This document shows positions 60,421-64,000 of a DNA stretch of 64,000 nucleotides, piece after piece. The DNA is taken from positions 186,001 through 250,000 of the forward strand of contig WACJ01000121.1 of the NCBI GenBank assembly GCA_008973525.1, read 5' to 3'. Numbering within the stretch: position 1 is the first letter of the stretch; each line of letters opens with the position of its first letter. This stretch comes from Stenopsyche tienmushanensis (Eukaryota > Arthropoda > Insecta > Trichoptera > Stenopsychidae). The notes below the pieces were generated by a model, which was given only the letters and a program-made list of their open reading frames with translations, was not told the DNA's origin and made no database searches. The position numbers were made by a program, and so were the translations under genes.

Positions 60421-61300
60421 TAAAGAGATACGGCAGCCTCTCGAAGTTAGGGTGGTATTTACAACGTCGCACAAACCCTGCCAGGGCACTCCTTACAACC
60501 TACCTGCCACTGTTTACAACCACCCACCGGCTCTGTCTTCGAGTAGTACTACCACCCTGGTGTTCTTCAACCCTTTTATGGAGAAGATTGGGCATTGTTT
60601 AAAGAAAAATGCCTCCAGCATGGCAGCCTTTGTCCGTCAACTTGCAGTGCCCTGGAAGAGTCTACTTAAAGCGACTTATCACGCTACTGAAACCATTTCT
60701 CCTCTGAAGATTTCACTCAGTGCATAATTCAATAATATTAAATTCTTAATGTGTTTAAATTTTATTCAAAATAAACATACACAAGGTAATTTAAGAAACA
60801 TCGCCAAATATATTTTAACCAACTGTGATTTTTGTAAGCCTTCAATGAAAATTGCCCATCTTTTCCATTAATTCAATTATGTTTTCTTAAAAAATAAAGA
60901 TAATTAAATCGTGGCTCATAAGAGCAATTTGTGTAGTATCATTTTGTTGCGCGTTGAAAAAGGACACTTTAGAAAGCATGCGAGCTATTCCGCTTGGGTT
61001 AAGCAACCCCCTCGAGGACGCCTGAGTGGAAAGCCTCAAGAAAAAGGGGTTCCTCTTCGGCCCGCAGCAGCCCCTAACAGGTGCATTCCCCCGTTATAAT
61101 TGGATTTCAAATACCAAGTAATTCCTACGAGTCTATTAGCGCAAACTGGCTGTGGACAGGGTAAGTGGCTTCCAGCTAACTGCTTACGGAGCTCCAACCT
61201 AAACCACTCTTCGTCACCTATTGTTCGCGACCAGCATTTACAAGAAAAAAATCGCGTCATCCTGAAGCCCTTGAGTCGTTTTGAGAAATAAAATAATTCA
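60421..61300. other. GC-richer single-copy region with unassigned frames
   Basis: Plus frames lie at 60452-60727 (91 codons, true ATG; begins MVFTTSHKPCQGTPYNLPAT), 60911-61099 and 61100-61291; a minus frame lies at 61036-61260. None is recognised. A GGGTAAGT motif near 61159 looks like a splice donor. An exon is possible, but I cannot support a gene. Confidence 0.3.
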
Positions 61301-61468
61301 ACCTCACCGTTCTGTTCCTTGAACCATTAAATTATACATTCAAAGATTAATTCTATACCAGGAACACTTATTAAATGTAGAATTAGTTGCATTGATAGTT
61401 TTTATAGTATTTTATGAATCAATGTATCAAAAGAAATATTAAAAATAATTTATGATTAAAAAATGTCC
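61301..61468. other. AT-rich spacer
   Basis: No feature recognised. Confidence 0.4.
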
Positions 61469-61722
61469 TTAAAACAGCTTAACGGCCGCGGACTCGTATT
61501 TGAGTCTTTGAAAAACTTCGGTTGCTGTCGTGGATTCTTATATGAATCCTATATCATACGTTCCATTCTATTGAAAAATTATTGGGTTACTAAGAGATCT
61601 AAAGTGGTTTAAGAAACATAGTTAATTTAGTAAAATGACAGTTTATTTGTTTTTTTTTTTTGCAAAATCGAAGACCGCCAGGCAAAATTCATTAAAAAAA
61701 CATGCGGTCGTTAAGCTGTTAA
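61469..61722. mobile_element. TTAA-flanked MITE with double TTAA ends
   Basis: The left end is TTAAAACAGCTTAACGGCCG and the right end, reverse-complemented, TTAACAGCTTAACGACCGC. Each end contains two TTAA sites eight to ten bases apart (outer 61469 and 61719, inner 61479 and 61711), so either pair could be the true boundary. Length is 254 or 236 bp. No coding capacity. piggyBac-like by target sequence. Confidence 0.7.
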
Positions 61723-62365
61723 CGAATATGAAGTGATCTTATAGTTAGAGTTAAAAATGAGGTAAATCCGCGTGTTCAGGTAGTTATGGTTTAGCGGTTT
61801 CTCTTTTGTATGATTCAATATAGGCGTAGGATGTGGATACTTTGTTATTAAAAATACAAGAATCGTGGTTTCAGTCCTTCTTTCTGGCGGGATCTGTACC
61901 CGAGAGAAAACGTGTTCTCCTCGCCGTCTCTTGGCTGTCACTCGTCGTTGTCGCGTTGAGAGTCTCGCAGCTGGAGTAACTTTCTTGTCTAAGAAATTGT
62001 TTGGATAAGATTTTTTTCTTTTATCTTTCATCTTTTTAAAAGCCTTAATTTCATACAGCGATACTTACAAGACTCAATTAGGTTGATTTTGCTATTTTAA
62101 ATTTTTAAAAAATAATAATGTTTAAAATCGTCTTTTAAATTTCAAAGAGTAATATCTGATTTAAATTTTTCTCCGTCTTATTCGCTCCAAAATGCACCGA
62201 AACACTCAATAAATAAATTAAATCGAGCTTTGGGAAATTTGGAATTATACATTCGTTACTGTACAGTATGTTTGAAAATCCTGTACCAAATGTATGTCTT
62301 TCCAAATTCCTGATTTTTATCGTTATTATGGTCACATTACTATTTTAACAATTAAAACAACGCAA
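61723..62365. other. Anonymous sequence
   Basis: A minus frame at 61711-62031 (106 codons, basic) overlaps the MITE end and has no recognised domain; probably chance. A GC-richer stretch lies at 61870-61980. Confidence 0.4.
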
Positions 62366-62921
62366 TTAACCTGTATGGGAGTACTTACGGAAATATCCGT
62401 TTTGACCTTCACTATTCAGAAAGAGCACTCTTGTGCATTGAAGCTCCGAGGCGGACAGAGACAGAGAGAACTTAGCACAGTTCGGGAGACTGAGACGGAG
62501 AGCTTCTCCATATGCATCGCATGATTGTATAGATCGTTAAGCCCAAATTTATCGACTTATAATGATTTCGATTTCAAGTGTGTTATTTGTTTACGCAAAG
62601 AAATGACCGAATATTGTGTGTTATCGAGAGTGTTTGTTTATTTAACTGCTTGCCGTTCATCGCTGCGTGTTGAATGAGTCTTTGTTCAATTATCATTTCC
62701 TTCTAAAGGAGGAGCAAATGAATCGACTTTTTGTGTATTTTTTATGTAAAGAAATGACGTGGTCTTGTATTCACTATCAAGTGTTCATTTACAATTGACT
62801 CTGCCTCGAATTGAAGATTGTCTTACGCTGACTAGGAGCTGACAGAAAGTAATCGGTGTAAAGCGATTATGACAACAACGACTTCATCGATTTTAAATTT
62901 GCTCACTAACGAAAAGGTTAA
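62366..62921 (+). mobile_element. TTAA-flanked MITE, second copy of the family at 1489
   Basis: TTAACCTGTATGGG at the left and TTAACCTTTTCGTTAGTGAG (right end reverse-complemented) bound it. From about 62480 it matches 1489-2132, including ACGCAAAGAAATGACCGAAT, the AGACGGAGAG block and a GATTGTATAGATCG block. It lacks the 15-bp minisatellite, showing that the tandem array is not part of the ancestral element. No coding capacity. Confidence 0.65.
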
Positions 62922-64000
62922 AAGCATTTTAAGTTTGAGATATTTTGTAAAACCTGATAGATGAAATTATGACTAACGGTGTAATTATATAATGAAATTC
63001 ATTAATTAACAGATTCATTTTTAAAAATCACCATTAAGAAATATATTTTAAATATTATGATAACATCCAGTTGGTATTTCTTCTGTAATATAATATTTAT
63101 ACAGCGCTTTGAACTATAGCTAAATAAGCTCGCGAGCAGAGCGACCGCGAAGGGAGCAAAATTTATTATTTTTCAAAGCGTCGACTTTATTACGGTTAAC
63201 CCTCTACCTGCAAGTTTATTTCTCAAATTTATGACATAGTCTAAATTAAAGTATTTTCAAAGTCTAACCAGCTAGCGATTTATTAGTCTATATAATCGCT
63301 CTTCTCCATTTCCCCGGTGTCTATGGCGGGAATATAAAGTTAATAAATGAAGTCCCGAGGTGCATAGGGAGGTAGTGGTACCCGCTGGCACATCCAGCAT
63401 GACGAGGCGAAGGGTTGAATCAACAGGGGATGCCGCGGTTACTCATAAAGCGCATACCGGGGAGATATCAAATAGTTTACAGACCTTCTCGCTCTTAAAT
63501 GGCAAACCAACTCAAATTGGCTGTATGCGCTTCCCCGCACGACTTGTTAAAGAACTCTTTCTATAAATAAACCATTTGGAAAAATAACATCAATTATTTA
63601 AAATTATTTCAAAGCTGAAAAACCCATAGAATATCTCAGCTTATCGTTGAATCGACAAACCGAACACAAATCCCACTAAAACTTTAATATCTTCACAGCT
63701 TGAATGAACAATAGGAGATCAAATAGTGGATGACAGAGTGATGGTGCCGTTTAGCACCACCTGTGGTGCGACCGTTAAATTTAACGACGACGAGTTTATT
63801 TGCCGAACGTCTCCGAGCATTTGAAGACGCCCAGAAGAAGACGGTATTGAACAATATCCCTAAAACAAACGACCTTTGAGCTTGCAAATAGTCACTCTGG
63901 ATGAATATTATATTTGGGGGATAACGTGTCTTTTGGCGTTGAATCAGATGCTCAAATTTGCGCTCGAAATTTGATTATCTGGTCGTTGCAACTATGATGA
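62922..64000. other. Anonymous sequence; GC-richer island at 63290-63570
   Basis: A plus frame at 63360-63566 (68 codons, begins at GTG) and a minus frame at 63693-63887 (64 codons) are unassigned. TTAACCCTCT at 63197 resembles a TTAA-type end without a partner. No RNA gene was recognised. Confidence 0.35.

Overview
The window reads as non-coding DNA from an animal nuclear genome, most probably an arthropod and perhaps an insect. It is strongly AT-rich and has no operons and no long open frames. Its decayed mobile elements (Jockey-like and RTE-like non-LTR retrotransposons, Tigger/pogo, hAT of the SCAND3/ZBED type, Copia-like and another LTR family, TTAA-flanked and TA-flanked miniature elements, a tRNA-derived SINE) fit an arthropod. 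The species cannot be named from this sequence. I found no host protein-coding gene I can identify, no functional tRNA, rRNA or snRNA gene, and no CRISPR array. The stretch is probably intergenic or deep intronic.

Layout. 0-9 kb: a TA-flanked element (1191-2298) split by a TTAA-flanked element (1489-2132) that carries a 15-bp minisatellite, then a decayed hAT transposon (6724-7993) and an RTE-like tail (8308-8440). 12-20 kb: a second RTE-like tail, a TTAA-element copy, two copies of one LTR family (16.0 and 19.1 kb) and a tRNA-like SINE head. 21-30 kb: a perfect 18-bp-arm hairpin, three Tigger relics (two inverted to each other, the third interrupted by a Jockey reverse transcriptase) and a SINE copy. 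30-42 kb: mostly anonymous sequence with a second TA-flanked element (32966-33701) and a better SINE copy (39.7 kb). 42-52 kb: a non-LTR reverse transcriptase next to an LTR copy, a second Jockey relic, two small LTR fragments and a well-preserved TTAA element (51408-51983). 53-58 kb: a candidate orphan exon, a Copia-type LTR, and a GC-rich block holding the longest open frame of the window (57110-57898, minus), with four imperfect 22-24 residue repeats. 59-63 kb: a TA-target MITE inserted into an RTE-like tail, and two TTAA-flanked MITEs.

The window can be read as layers of nested insertion: TTAA element into TA element, Jockey into Tigger, MITE into RTE tail, LTR beside RT. Several families are present in two or more copies, so boundaries, target duplications and one empty site can be checked inside the window. 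All recognisable transposase and reverse transcriptase frames are broken, so nothing here looks able to move by itself. Between the elements lie more GC-rich, apparently single-copy islands (about 0.4-1.0, 5.5-6.0, 14.6-15.8, 28.2-28.8, 31.3-32.6, 34.5-35.0, 42.96-43.8, 53.2-54.0, 60.4-61.3 and 63.3-63.6 kb). These are the best places to look for conserved non-coding sequence or unannotated exons.
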